Shown piece after piece: positions 1 to 7,167 of a stretch of 12,843 nucleotides of DNA. A program made the translations under genes and the position numbers. The stretch's first letter is position 1. Every line of letters starts with the position of its first letter. The notes below the pieces were generated by a model that saw only the letters and a program-made list of their open reading frames with translations, was not told where the DNA came from and did not search any database. The DNA is from Hyphomicrobiales bacterium (GTDB lineage: Bacteria > Pseudomonadota > Alphaproteobacteria > Rhizobiales > Xanthobacteraceae). The stretch spans positions 1 to 12,843 of the forward strand of contig JAFKKQ010000370.1 in NCBI GenBank assembly GCA_017304505.1, read 5' to 3'.

Positions 1-869
1 TGGATGGCGGCGTTGCCGCGGGCGGCCAGCGCGACCATCGCGCCGCGCATGAACACGGCCTCGGCGTCGTTGCACTTGAGCGCCGTGCCGTTGTGGCCCT
101 TCCATCCCGCGGCCTCGATGTCGAGGAATTGATCGACGGCGCGCCGCACCGCATCGGGCTGGGTGATGATCGTGGACGTCACCGCGCCTTTTTCCGCAAG
201 CCTGCGGCGATACTGGCGCAGCTTCTTGCGGGTCGAACTCGACACGGCCTTTTCCAGGTAAGCCTTGCCGTCCAGATCGGACGACAATCGCGGCCGCTGC
301 ATGTGCTCGAACACGCGCGGCGCAGTGCCGCGACCGGCCAGAACGCGGATCAGCGCCTCGTGGGTCGCGCCGTCCGTGGCGAGCGTGTCGAGCGCCAGGA
401 TCTTCGGCAATCCCTGCGCGGCGGCGATGGCATCGAGCATCGCCTCGATGGCTTCATCGAGGCAGTCGCGGTCGATCACGGGCGTCGCGAGATAGCCGTG
501 GTTGTAGGCCGGGGCGGTCAGAACGCGGATCGGCAGCACCGACCAGCGCGGCCGGCCGACGGCAAAACCCCACACGCCGACAAGCCGCCTCGCGCCGTCG
601 ACGGTCTTCCACGCCAGCAGCGCGTGCTGTTGTCCAGCCGGATCGGCCGCGGCCGCGGCGTGAAGGAGCGACGGGTCCATGAAGACGTTTTGGGTGTCGG
701 CGCGCGACAACAGGTCGGCCCAGGCCCCGTGCAGGCCCGCAAGCGATTTGGCAAGCGATGCCGCGTCGGCTATCTCGATCGCGATCGTGGGCTTCGCATG
801 CGGCGCGGCCGCGGCAAACGCCGGGGCCGCGGGGATGTCGTCGGTTCGATAGGCCGGGATGTCGCTCAT
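1..869 (-). CDS. BioF2-like (CelD/BcsL-type) acyltransferase, C-terminus cut by window edge
   Basis: The minus strand is open from an ATG at 869 to the left edge, giving 289 full codons with no stop. The protein begins MSDIPAYRTD and contains a basic stretch SSSTRKKLRQYRRRL at about residues 210-224, followed by FLDIEAAGWKG at about 248-258. Both patterns are typical of the GNAT-like BioF2/CelD acyltransferase family (Acetyltransf_6). Members modify polysaccharide or other cell-envelope building blocks; the acyl donor and acceptor here are unknown. The second GNAT half, with the expected FDF..G..YK motif, lies beyond the window. GGAGG sits only 2 nt before the ATG, a short but usable spacing. 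The gene is divergent from a second member of the same family at 1142, which carries an equivalent basic stretch, so the two look like ancient paralogues. No signal peptide is visible, so a cytoplasmic location is inferred. The plus-strand reading frames over this stretch are shadows of it. Confidence 0.85.
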   Translation of the reverse strand, partial: MSDIPAYRTDDIPAAPAFAAAAPHAKPTIAIEIADAASLAKSLAGLHGAWADLLSRADTQNVFMDPSLLHAAAAADPAGQQHALLAWKTVDGARRLVGVWGFAVGRPRWSVLPIRVLTAPAYNHGYLATPVIDRDCLDEAIEAMLDAIAAAQGLPKILALDTLATDGATHEALIRVLAGRGTAPRVFEHMQRPRLSSDLDGKAYLEKAVSSSTRKKLRQYRRRLAEKGAVTSTIITQPDAVRRAVDQFLDIEAAGWKGHNGTALKCNDAEAVFMRGAMVALAARGNAAI

Positions 870-893
870 GGCCTCCGTTTTACGCGCTGTCGT

Positions 894-921
894 TTCATAA
901 GCCGTTACGTCACGCCGCCAA
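894..921 (-). promoter_or_regulatory. Candidate sigma70 promoter for the leftward acyltransferase
   Basis: On the minus strand, TTGGCG (921-916) and TATGAA (899-894) are separated by 16 bp. Each matches four of six consensus bases. A transcript starting near 887 would have a leader of about 18 nt before the ATG at 869. The match is by eye only. Confidence 0.35.
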
Positions 922-945
922 AGGCCAGGAGCGGGCAACGGACAT

Positions 946-955
946 TTAACGTTAA
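946..955. promoter_or_regulatory. Palindrome TTAACGTTAA in the divergent intergenic region
   Basis: A perfect 10-bp palindrome lies in the 272-bp gap (870-1141) between the two divergent acyltransferase genes. Further TTAA sites occur at 1029-1032 (inside GTTAAC) and 1079-1082. TTAA is rare in such GC-rich DNA and is the half-site of CtrA-type boxes, but no pair here has the 7-bp spacing. It could be an operator serving either gene, or only AT-rich promoter DNA. No clear promoter was found for the rightward gene: TTGACG at 1040-1045 lacks a good -10. Confidence 0.25.
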
Positions 956-1141
956 CCGGGCGCCGGCCGCGCTGGATTTGCCACTCAAGGAGGTTTTGCC
1001 CGGCGGTATCGGGATGCGGATGTTTAGGTTAACGCAGGATTGACGAAGAATAGAAAGCTATGCCGATGACCGACAGTGTTAAGGTGTGGCCTCGGTCCTC
1101 GGTGGTGTGTCCGACGGCCAAGTCCAGGCCGATAAACCCAG

Positions 1142-2368
1142 ATGCCGCAGGCGATGCAAGTCAGTTTTGACGGGCCGGTTGGAACGGTTGGTGCGACGGC
1201 CGTTGACGCCCGGTCCGCGTCCGCACCGTCTTGCGCGATCCATTGTTCCATCCACGACGATCTTGCGGCGGTCGAACAGGAGTGGCGCGCCTTCGAGCAG
1301 GTCGCGGACGGCACCGTCTTTCAAAGCTTCGATTGGCTTTCAACCTGGCAGCGCCATATCGGCAACCTCAAGGGCACGACACCGGCCATTGTGACCGGCC
1401 GTGGCGAAAGCGGCGAACTGCTGTTCCTGTTCCCCCTGGGCATTGCGGCGGCCGGATGGGCCCGGCGGCTGACGTGGCTTGGCGCTGAATTGTGCGACTA
1501 CAACGGCCCGCTGCTTGCGCCGGAATTCTCCAGGCGCGTGGACGCGCCGCGCTTCGCACGACTTTGGCGCGATGTGCTGGAGGCCCTGCGCAGCAAGCCC
1601 GGTATGCGGTTCGATGTCGTCGACCTCGACAAGATGCAGCCGACGGTTGGCGCGCAGTCCAATCCGTTCATCGGGCTTGGCGTACTGCCCAACCCCAACG
1701 GGGCGTATCTCACCCGCCTCAGCGGCGACTGGGAGCAGTTCTACGCCGCCAAACGCTCGTCCTCCACGCGCCGGCGCGACCGCACCAAGCGCAAGCGGCT
1801 CAATCCGGCCGGCGTGGACATCGCAGCGACGCTGGCGACGTTGATTGAGCAGAAGTCGAAGGCGCTTGCGGCGATGGGCGTGAACAGCATCTTCACGCCG
1901 CCCGGTCATCGCGCGTTCTACGATGCGCTTGCGACCGAGCCGGCGTTGCGCGATCTCGTTCACATCAGCCGCCTCGATGTCGGCGCGACCCCCGCCGCCA
2001 TCAATCTGGGGCTGGTCTTCCGCGGCAGCTACTATCACATCCTGGCGAGTTACGACGGTGGCGAGGTGTCCCGCTTCGGACCGGGCGCGGCGCATATGCA
2101 CGAGTTGCTGCGCTATGCGATCGAGCATGGCTGCACCGTGTTCGATTTCACCATCGGTGATGAACGCTACAAGCAGGAATGGTGCGACACGCGGCTCACG
2201 CTGTTCGATCATGTCTCGGCGGTGACGCTGCGGGGATTTCCGGTGGTGCTGCGTGCCCAGGCCGTCGGACGGATCAAGCACTGGATCAAACAGACCCCTG
2301 CGATCTGGGCCACGGCCGAGAAATTGCGCGCGTTCATCGGCCCGCTGACGAAAAGGATCCGCGGTTAG
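1142..2368 (+). CDS. BioF2-like (CelD/BcsL-type) acyltransferase
   Basis: A 408-residue GNAT-superfamily protein of the CelD/BcsL (BioF2-like, Acetyltransf_6) type. The hallmark FDFTIGDERYKQEW is at residues 334-347 near the end of the second GNAT half. A basic stretch SSSTRRRDRTKRKRL is at 206-220, in the same context as in the divergent neighbour that starts at 869. The first half (about 35-200) is the degenerate GNAT repeat. The family acylates sugars or other envelope precursors in the cytoplasm; the exact substrate is unknown. The convergent polysaccharide flippase supports a role in exopolysaccharide, O-antigen or capsule modification. The start is uncertain: ATG at 1142 and ATG at 1154 are in frame and neither has a convincing Shine-Dalgarno, and the conserved part begins only around residue 33. 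The protein has no signal peptide or membrane segment. Confidence 0.85.
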   Translation: MPQAMQVSFDGPVGTVGATAVDARSASAPSCAIHCSIHDDLAAVEQEWRAFEQVADGTVFQSFDWLSTWQRHIGNLKGTTPAIVTGRGESGELLFLFPLGIAAAGWARRLTWLGAELCDYNGPLLAPEFSRRVDAPRFARLWRDVLEALRSKPGMRFDVVDLDKMQPTVGAQSNPFIGLGVLPNPNGAYLTRLSGDWEQFYAAKRSSSTRRRDRTKRKRLNPAGVDIAATLATLIEQKSKALAAMGVNSIFTPPGHRAFYDALATEPALRDLVHISRLDVGATPAAINLGLVFRGSYYHILASYDGGEVSRFGPGAAHMHELLRYAIEHGCTVFDFTIGDERYKQEWCDTRLTLFDHVSAVTLRGFPVVLRAQAVGRIKHWIKQTPAIWATAEKLRAFIGPLTKRIRG

Positions 2369-2433
2369 GGCAGACCCCGAAAGGGAGTGCCGGCTTTCCG
2401 ATCGGATCAGGCTCAATCAAAAAGATAAGCGGC

Positions 2434-2464
2434 GAGTCTGATTCAACGCAGTTGAATCAGACTC
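2434..2464. terminator. Perfect 13-bp hairpin between convergent genes, carrying four GANTC sites
   Basis: The arms gagtctgattcaa (2434-2446) and ttgaatcagactc (2452-2464) are exact reverse complements around the 5-nt loop cgcag. The hairpin sits between the plus-strand acyltransferase (ends 2368) and the minus-strand flippase, and its right arm touches the flippase stop codon. A bidirectional terminator is the simplest reading. In the flippase direction a T5 run (2423-2419) follows about 10 nt after the stem; there is no T-run in the other direction. The stem contains GAGTC, GATTC, GAATC and GACTC, all CcrM-type GANTC sites. It could instead be a copy of a dispersed palindromic repeat. Confidence 0.6.
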
Positions 2465-3840
2465 TAGCGCCGCGCGGCGGGGCGCCAGACGAACAGGTGC
2501 AGGCCAAGCCGGCGCTTCGCCGCCAATGACAGCAGCGTGGATTCCAGCACGATTGCGAAGGATGTGGCGCAGGCCGCGCCCAGGCCGCCGTAGCGCGGCG
2601 CCAGCACCATGCAGGCGCCGGCATTGACGGCGAAGGCCAGCGCATAGATGACCGCACAAATGCGCTGCTCGCCGAGCATGTTCAGGAGCCGCTCGGCCGG
2701 GCCAACCGCCGCCCGCGCCATCAGGCCGATGGCCAGGATGAACATGAACGGATAGCCGGCGACAAAGTCCGGGCCGAACAGCCACAGCAGCGGTTTGCCG
2801 AGCGCCAGCATGATCAGCGTCGCAGCCAGCGACGGCCAGAATGTCCAGCGCACGGACCTCGTGACGAAGGCCGAGAGTTCGGCGCGGTCGCCCGCGACGT
2901 GCAGGGCGGTGAACTGGTGTGCGACCGCTGCCGAAACCGAGAAATGAATGAAGCCCACCAGCAGCAGCGTCTTTAGTGCCGCGTAGTAATGCGCGACCTC
3001 CACCGGCGGCCGGAACTGCTGCAACACCAGCACATCGGCATAGGCCAGCGCTGTGTAGAACGCCCACATCACGATGATCGGCAGCGACACCGAAAACCAG
3101 CGCCGGATGTCATAGGCCCGCGGTCCGCGTGGCACCACGCCGGCAAGCCGCCGGTCGACAAGGATGAGCTGAAGGAGCGATGTGCTCCAGATCGCGGCTG
3201 CGAGCGCTATCATCGTGGTGGCGGCATCGATTGGATAGCCCGCGACATAGGCCAGCGCCATCAGTGCGAACAGCACGATCGGGCGCAGCAGCGAATGCGG
3301 CGCGATCGCAAGTCCGATCCAGTTGTAGGATCGCGCCAGGCCGTCGCACATCAGCGCAAGCGCGTAAAACGGCAGCGACACGCAGGCGAGATAGAACGGC
3401 AACACTGTTTTCGGGTCGAGCCACGGGCGCAGCAGGAAGATGCCGATCGCGCCGGCGAGCGCAAAAGCCGTGGCCAGTCCAAAGGTGATCCAGCGGCTGC
3501 CGATCAGGAAGCCGCGCAAGGTGTCGAAGTCGTTGCGATGCGTGTATTCGGGGATGAAGCGTTGCGCGGTCAGCGGCAGGCCGAGGTGGACGGTGTCGCC
3601 GGCGAGCAGCAGCCAGGTCCACACCGAGACGTAGATGCCGAACTCGGTGCCGCCCATCCAGCGCGCCAGCACGATCTGGGACACGAAGACGACGCCCGCG
3701 GCGGCGACGCGGATGACGAAGGCCATGCCGGCAACGCGCTGGGCCGTGCCCTGGTCGCTGCTCAGCCAAGCCTTCGCGCGTGCGAAAAGACCCGGGCGCG
3801 CGGCCGGGTCTGCGTGTTGATCCGCGTCGGTGCAGGACAT
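2464..3840 (-). CDS. Polysaccharide flippase (Wzx/MOP superfamily)
   Basis: A 458-residue integral membrane protein with about twelve hydrophobic segments spread over the whole length, for example VAGMAFVIRVAAAGVVFVSQ near residue 36 and WTWLLLAGDTVHLG near 75. The short N-terminal tail is cytoplasmic and the C-terminus is basic (VWRPAARR). Topology, length and the N-terminal pattern (LARWMGGTEFGIYV) fit lipid-linked oligosaccharide flippases of the Polysacc_synt/MOP group, which move undecaprenyl-linked repeat units across the inner membrane. Two BioF2-like acyltransferases nearby fit a surface-glycan locus. The ATG at 3840 is preferred over an in-frame TTG at 3846; neither has a clear Shine-Dalgarno. 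The upstream gene on the same strand ends 78 bp away, and a CtrA-like box lies in that gap, suggesting separate control. Which glycan it carries cannot be told from the sequence. Confidence 0.85.
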   Translation of the reverse strand: MSCTDADQHADPAARPGLFARAKAWLSSDQGTAQRVAGMAFVIRVAAAGVVFVSQIVLARWMGGTEFGIYVSVWTWLLLAGDTVHLGLPLTAQRFIPEYTHRNDFDTLRGFLIGSRWITFGLATAFALAGAIGIFLLRPWLDPKTVLPFYLACVSLPFYALALMCDGLARSYNWIGLAIAPHSLLRPIVLFALMALAYVAGYPIDAATTMIALAAAIWSTSLLQLILVDRRLAGVVPRGPRAYDIRRWFSVSLPIIVMWAFYTALAYADVLVLQQFRPPVEVAHYYAALKTLLLVGFIHFSVSAAVAHQFTALHVAGDRAELSAFVTRSVRWTFWPSLAATLIMLALGKPLLWLFGPDFVAGYPFMFILAIGLMARAAVGPAERLLNMLGEQRICAVIYALAFAVNAGACMVLAPRYGGLGAACATSFAIVLESTLLSLAAKRRLGLHLFVWRPAARR

Positions 3841-3866
3841 GCCCAAGGATGGAGACGCGCAAAGGC

Positions 3867-3881
3867 TTAATGGGGGGTTAA
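3867..3881. promoter_or_regulatory. CtrA-like box TTAA-N7-TTAA upstream of the flippase
   Basis: TTAA at 3867-3870 and TTAA at 3878-3881 are separated by exactly 7 bp (tgggggg). This is the full TTAA-N7-TTAA pattern bound by the alphaproteobacterial cell-cycle regulator CtrA. It lies 27-41 nt upstream of the flippase ATG at 3840, in the promoter region of that gene. Assignment to CtrA is by motif only. Confidence 0.45.
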
Positions 3882-3918
3882 TGGACCGTCGTGCGCCGAC
3901 CCCGCCTTGAATTTCCGC

Positions 3919-5223
3919 TCAGCCCGCCACCGCGATCTCCAGCGGGAAGTCGTCCACCACCTCGCGGCCGGTGTCGGTGATGATGAACGTGTGGCCGAGG
4001 AAGATGCCGAACAGTCCGTCGGCGGTGATCGGGTTTGGCTCCGCCATGATGACCATTCCGGGCTTGAGCACCATGTCGCTCTCGACGCCGCTGATATGGT
4101 CCGCGGTGATGTGCGGGTTGTCGGTGACGATGTCGATGCCGTGGCACTGGGTCGGGCGCGACTGCACGCCGTTGTCGCGGAAGAAACGGCTAGCGTCCTG
4201 CATCGCCTTGGCGTTCCTGCCGGGCAGCATTTCGGCGAGGATCTTGTTGTAGCCGGGAAGGGTGATCTCGTCCCAGAACTTGCGCACCATCTCGGTCGGC
4301 AGGCCGAGCGTGATCGGCGAGCCGACCTGGGCGGTGTAGCCGCGATAGCCGGCCGCCAACTCCATGTTGACGATGTCGCCCTTCTTCAGCACCCGGCCGG
4401 AAGGGCGCGGATTGCCGAACACCAGCGCCGGATTGTCCATCGGCGTCGAGCCGATGATGAGGAAGTCGACGTCGCCGCCGCCGTCCATGATGGCGGAGGC
4501 GGCCGCGGCCTTCAGTTCGTATTCCTTCACGCCCGGCTTGGCGCGGGCCACCATCGCCTCCATCGCGCGCTGGCACAGCACGCCGGCCTTGCGCACGCAG
4601 TCCAGTTCCTCCGCCGAATGGATCACCACGAGGTCGTGCAGGAAATTCTTGGTGAACACCAACTCGACGTCGGGCAACTCCTTGCGCAGGGTGTTGTATT
4701 GGTTCACCGGCAGATAGTCGCCGTGGCGCGGGTCGATCTCCATCAGGCCGACGCGGCCTCGTTCGAGCTTCAGTTCGCGCAACCGTTCGACCATGACTTG
4801 TGCATATTGGCCGTTGCGGCTGTGACGCACGTCGGTCACCGCGACCTCGATCTGCCGCCGAACGGCTTCCGCGTGCGTGCCGCCCATCGAATAGATCATG
4901 GTCGGCTCGCCATCGAGCGGCACCAGCACGTAGCAGCACAGGGCATGCCACTCCCAATGGCCGGTCAGCCAGGTCATGCCGGCACCGAAGCTCCAGTGGC
5001 TCGGTCCGCCCGGCACCACGATGGCGTCGAGCTTGTGCTCACGCATCTTGGCGCGCAGCGCGTCATAGCGGCGTTTGTATTCTGCCGCCGAGAACTGCTC
5101 CCAAATGCAATCGCGGTAATACGGCGTGTCGCGCATGTTGGCGAACGGCAGCGACTGGTCGAGCCTGGTGCGGACGATCTCCCAGGGCTGCGGTCCGAGT
5201 GGACGGCGGGGCTGTTCGGTCAT
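3919..5223 (-). CDS. M24-family (creatinase/aminopeptidase P fold) hydrolase with altered metal site
   Basis: A 434-residue protein with a creatinase N-terminal-like domain (about 45-195) and a pita-bread M24 domain (about 200-430). Motifs seen are GDIVNMELAAGYRGYTAQVG (282-301), CHGIDIV (360-366), LKPGMVIMAEPNPI (386-399) and GIFLGHTFIITDTG (406-419). Classical M24 metallopeptidases bind two metals through Asp, Asp, His, Glu and Glu. Here the equivalents appear to be E288, Q299, H361, E395 and G410, so several ligands are missing. That resembles metal-free creatinase more than aminopeptidase P, and suggests hydrolysis of a small C-N compound rather than a peptide. No signal peptide is seen, so it is probably cytoplasmic. 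GGAGG lies 5 nt before the ATG, within the 16-nt gap after the upstream GGT-family gene, so the two form a tight operon. The true substrate is unknown. Confidence 0.85.
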   Translation of the reverse strand: MTEQPRRPLGPQPWEIVRTRLDQSLPFANMRDTPYYRDCIWEQFSAAEYKRRYDALRAKMREHKLDAIVVPGGPSHWSFGAGMTWLTGHWEWHALCCYVLVPLDGEPTMIYSMGGTHAEAVRRQIEVAVTDVRHSRNGQYAQVMVERLRELKLERGRVGLMEIDPRHGDYLPVNQYNTLRKELPDVELVFTKNFLHDLVVIHSAEELDCVRKAGVLCQRAMEAMVARAKPGVKEYELKAAAASAIMDGGGDVDFLIIGSTPMDNPALVFGNPRPSGRVLKKGDIVNMELAAGYRGYTAQVGSPITLGLPTEMVRKFWDEITLPGYNKILAEMLPGRNAKAMQDASRFFRDNGVQSRPTQCHGIDIVTDNPHITADHISGVESDMVLKPGMVIMAEPNPITADGLFGIFLGHTFIITDTGREVVDDFPLEIAVAG

Positions 5224-5239
5224 GCGCTCCTCCGTGCAC

Positions 5240-7033
5240 CTACCGGCCGGCGGCGTAGCCCTGCATGCCGCGCGGATTGGCGGCGGCGCGGCGGCGCGGC
5301 CCCACCTTCGAGGCGGCCGTGAGGCGGCCCTCCGACCACTCCGGTTCGACCTCGACGAGATGCCCGCGCCGGGCCAGTTCGTCGCGTGCTGCCTTCGGGA
5401 CTCGACTCTCGATCTGCAGCGCGCCGGGGCGTGCGGTGCGCGGCCAGAACGAAATCGGGAAATGCTCGGAATGCCAGGCCGGTGCGTCGATGGCCTCCTG
5501 CAGGTTCATGCCGGCGTGGACGTGGCGCAGGAAGAATTGCGTCGTCCATTGGTCCTGCTGGTCGCCGCCGGGCGAACCCCAGGCCAGATAAGCCTCGCCG
5601 TCGCGCAGCGCCAAGGTCGGTGACAGCGTGGTGCGCGGCCGCTTGCCCGGCTCGAGCGAGGCCGGATGGCCTTCTTCCAGCCAGAACATCTGCGCACGGG
5701 TGCCAAGGCAGAAGCCGAGTTCGGGGATCACAGGCGAGGACTGCAGCCAGCCGCCCGAGGGCGTCGCGCTGACCATGTTGCCGGCCCTGTCGACGATATC
5801 GAAATGCACGGTGTCGCCGACAACCTCGCCCATGCGGCCGACCGTCGGTTCGCCCGCGCCCATGCCGGCGACGAGCTTGGCGCCTTGCTTGAGGGTGACC
5901 ACCGCGCCGAAGCCTTCGACCGAGCCGGGCCGCAATTCCAGCGAAGCCTTGTCGGATACGAGCTTGCGGCGTTCGGCGTTGTAGGTTTCCGACAGCAGCG
6001 TCTCGAACGGCACTTTGACGAACTTCGGGTCGCCGTAGAACTTCTCGCGGTCAGCGTAAGCGAGCTTCGAGCACTCCACCACGAGATGGATGAAGTCCGC
6101 GCCGACCACATCGGCGCCATCCAGATTGAACCCCTTGAGCAGCGCGAGCTGCTGCAGCATCACCGGGCCCTGGCTCCACGGCGCTTTGCAGACGGTGTAG
6201 CGCCCGTAATCGTACGTCAGGGGCGTTTCGACCGTCGCTTGCCAATTTGCCATGTCCTGTCCGGTCAGCACGCCCTTGTGCGGATGGCCGCTGACGTCCA
6301 TCACCGCCTGCGTACGGCAGAAGCGGTCGATGGCTTCGGCGATGAAGCCCTGCGACCAGGTTTTGCGCGCCTTCTCGACCTGGGTGACGCGGTCGCCGCC
6401 GGCGCTCTCGGCCTCCTTGACGACGCGCGTATAGGTCGCGGCCAGTGTCGGGTTGGCGAACAGCGTGCCGGTCTCCGGCACCTTGCCGCCCGGCAGATAG
6501 ACCGCCGCCGAGGTTGGCCAGTGTTCCTTGAACAGCGACTCGACCGTCTGAATGGTGGCGTTGGCGCGCTCGACCAGCGGATGGCCATGCAGCGCGTAAG
6601 AGATCGCCGGCGCGAGCACATCGGCCGGTTTCATCGTGCCGTAGTCGCGCAGCATCGACATCCAGGTGTCGAACGTGCCGGGGATACAGGCCGCGAGCAG
6701 CCCGGTGCCGGGCACCATATCGAGCCCCTCGCTCTTGTAATGCGCGATGGTGGCGCCGGCGGGGGCGGGGCCCTGGCCGCACAGCAGCTCGGGTTTGCCC
6801 TTGCGCACGTCATGGATCAGCACCGGGACATCGCCGCCGGGCCAGTTCAGATGCGGCTCGACCACCTGCAGCGTGAAGGCGGTGGCGGCCGCGGCGTCGA
6901 AGGCGTTGCCGCCGCGCTCCAGGATGCCCATGCCGACGGCGGTGGCGATCCAGTGGGTCGAGGTCACGACGCCGAACGTGCCCTCGATCTCGGGGCGCGT
7001 GGTGAACGGATTGGGGTTGATATTGCCTGCCAT
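5240..7033 (-). CDS. Gamma-glutamyltransferase-family Ntn hydrolase
   Basis: A 597-residue protein matching the GGT family along its length. The N-terminal part has GGNAFDAAAATAFTLQVVEP (41-60). The autoprocessing/nucleophile motif DTVHFDIVD places the catalytic Thr at 408, equivalent to Thr391 of E. coli GGT. KRPRTTLSPTL (464-474) and WGSPGG (485-490) follow. Residues that hold the glutamate in classical GGT look replaced: the FRExAP arginine segment reads GQGPAP (86-91) and the LNNQMDDFS segment reads LGTRAQMFW (443-451). A different amide or acyl substrate is therefore likely. Classical bacterial GGTs are exported, but no signal peptide is present here, so it is probably cytoplasmic. ATG 7033 is chosen because AAGGA precedes it by 10 nt and conservation starts there; a longer in-frame extension to 7189 is low-complexity and runs into the divergent gene. 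It is first in an operon with the M24 gene. Confidence 0.88.
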   Translation of the reverse strand: MAGNINPNPFTTRPEIEGTFGVVTSTHWIATAVGMGILERGGNAFDAAAATAFTLQVVEPHLNWPGGDVPVLIHDVRKGKPELLCGQGPAPAGATIAHYKSEGLDMVPGTGLLAACIPGTFDTWMSMLRDYGTMKPADVLAPAISYALHGHPLVERANATIQTVESLFKEHWPTSAAVYLPGGKVPETGTLFANPTLAATYTRVVKEAESAGGDRVTQVEKARKTWSQGFIAEAIDRFCRTQAVMDVSGHPHKGVLTGQDMANWQATVETPLTYDYGRYTVCKAPWSQGPVMLQQLALLKGFNLDGADVVGADFIHLVVECSKLAYADREKFYGDPKFVKVPFETLLSETYNAERRKLVSDKASLELRPGSVEGFGAVVTLKQGAKLVAGMGAGEPTVGRMGEVVGDTVHFDIVDRAGNMVSATPSGGWLQSSPVIPELGFCLGTRAQMFWLEEGHPASLEPGKRPRTTLSPTLALRDGEAYLAWGSPGGDQQDQWTTQFFLRHVHAGMNLQEAIDAPAWHSEHFPISFWPRTARPGALQIESRVPKAARDELARRGHLVEVEPEWSEGRLTAASKVGPRRRAAANPRGMQGYAAGR

Positions 7034-7058
7034 GACGAACGGTTCCTTGCGAGCGGCC

Positions 7059-7086
7059 CTTATAGCACGGCGTGGGGTGCTAAGAA
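7059..7086 (-). promoter_or_regulatory. Weak candidate promoter for the GGT-M24 operon
   Basis: On the minus strand, TATAAG (7064-7059) is a good -10. A poor -35, TTCTTA (7086-7081), lies 16 bp upstream. The leader to the ATG at 7033 would be about 20 nt. Confidence 0.3.
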
Positions 7087-7143
7087 GCTGCTCTTGCGGC
7101 ATGCCCCGAGCAAGAGCCTTGCGCGATTGCTTAGATGCCGAAG

Positions 7144-7149
7144 TATAAT
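7144..7149 (+). promoter_or_regulatory. Perfect -10 box TATAAT before the ligase gene
   Basis: TATAAT is an exact consensus -10. TTGCGC at 7119-7124 is the nearest -35-like hexamer but is 19 bp away, slightly long. A start near 7156 would leave a leader of about 12 nt before the TTG start at 7168. It would also place the ATG at 7135 upstream of the transcript. Confidence 0.4.
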
Positions 7150-7156
7150 GGCGGGC

Positions 7157-7162
7157 GGAGGT
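7157..7162 (+). promoter_or_regulatory. Ribosome binding site GGAGGT that fixes a TTG start
   Basis: GGAGGT ends 5 nt before an in-frame TTG at 7168. The upstream in-frame ATG at 7135 has no such site. This decides the ligase start as TTG, giving MLGQTGAQRLRQW. Confidence 0.65.
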
Positions 7163-7167
7163 GTTCG

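Noticed and set aside
93..1043. Plus-strand open frame of 316 codons
   Set aside because: Arg/Gly-rich low-complexity translation lying opposite a convincing BioF2-like acyltransferase frame on the minus strand.
1051..1063. tagaaagctatgc also occurs inverted at 12566-12578, in another intergenic region
   Set aside because: A single shared 13-mer is expected by chance in a window of this size, and the two regions have nothing else in common.
1340..2416. Long minus-strand frame over the second acyltransferase
   Set aside because: Shadow of the plus-strand gene that carries the FDFTIGDERYKQEW motif; no family resemblance of its own.
3841..3846. TTG start for the flippase at 3846
   Set aside because: Possible, but adds only two residues and has no better ribosome binding site than ATG 3840.
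3907..5322. Plus-strand frame of 471 codons over the M24 gene
   Set aside because: His/Val/Arg-rich antisense artefact of high-GC codon use; the minus strand has clear M24 motifs.
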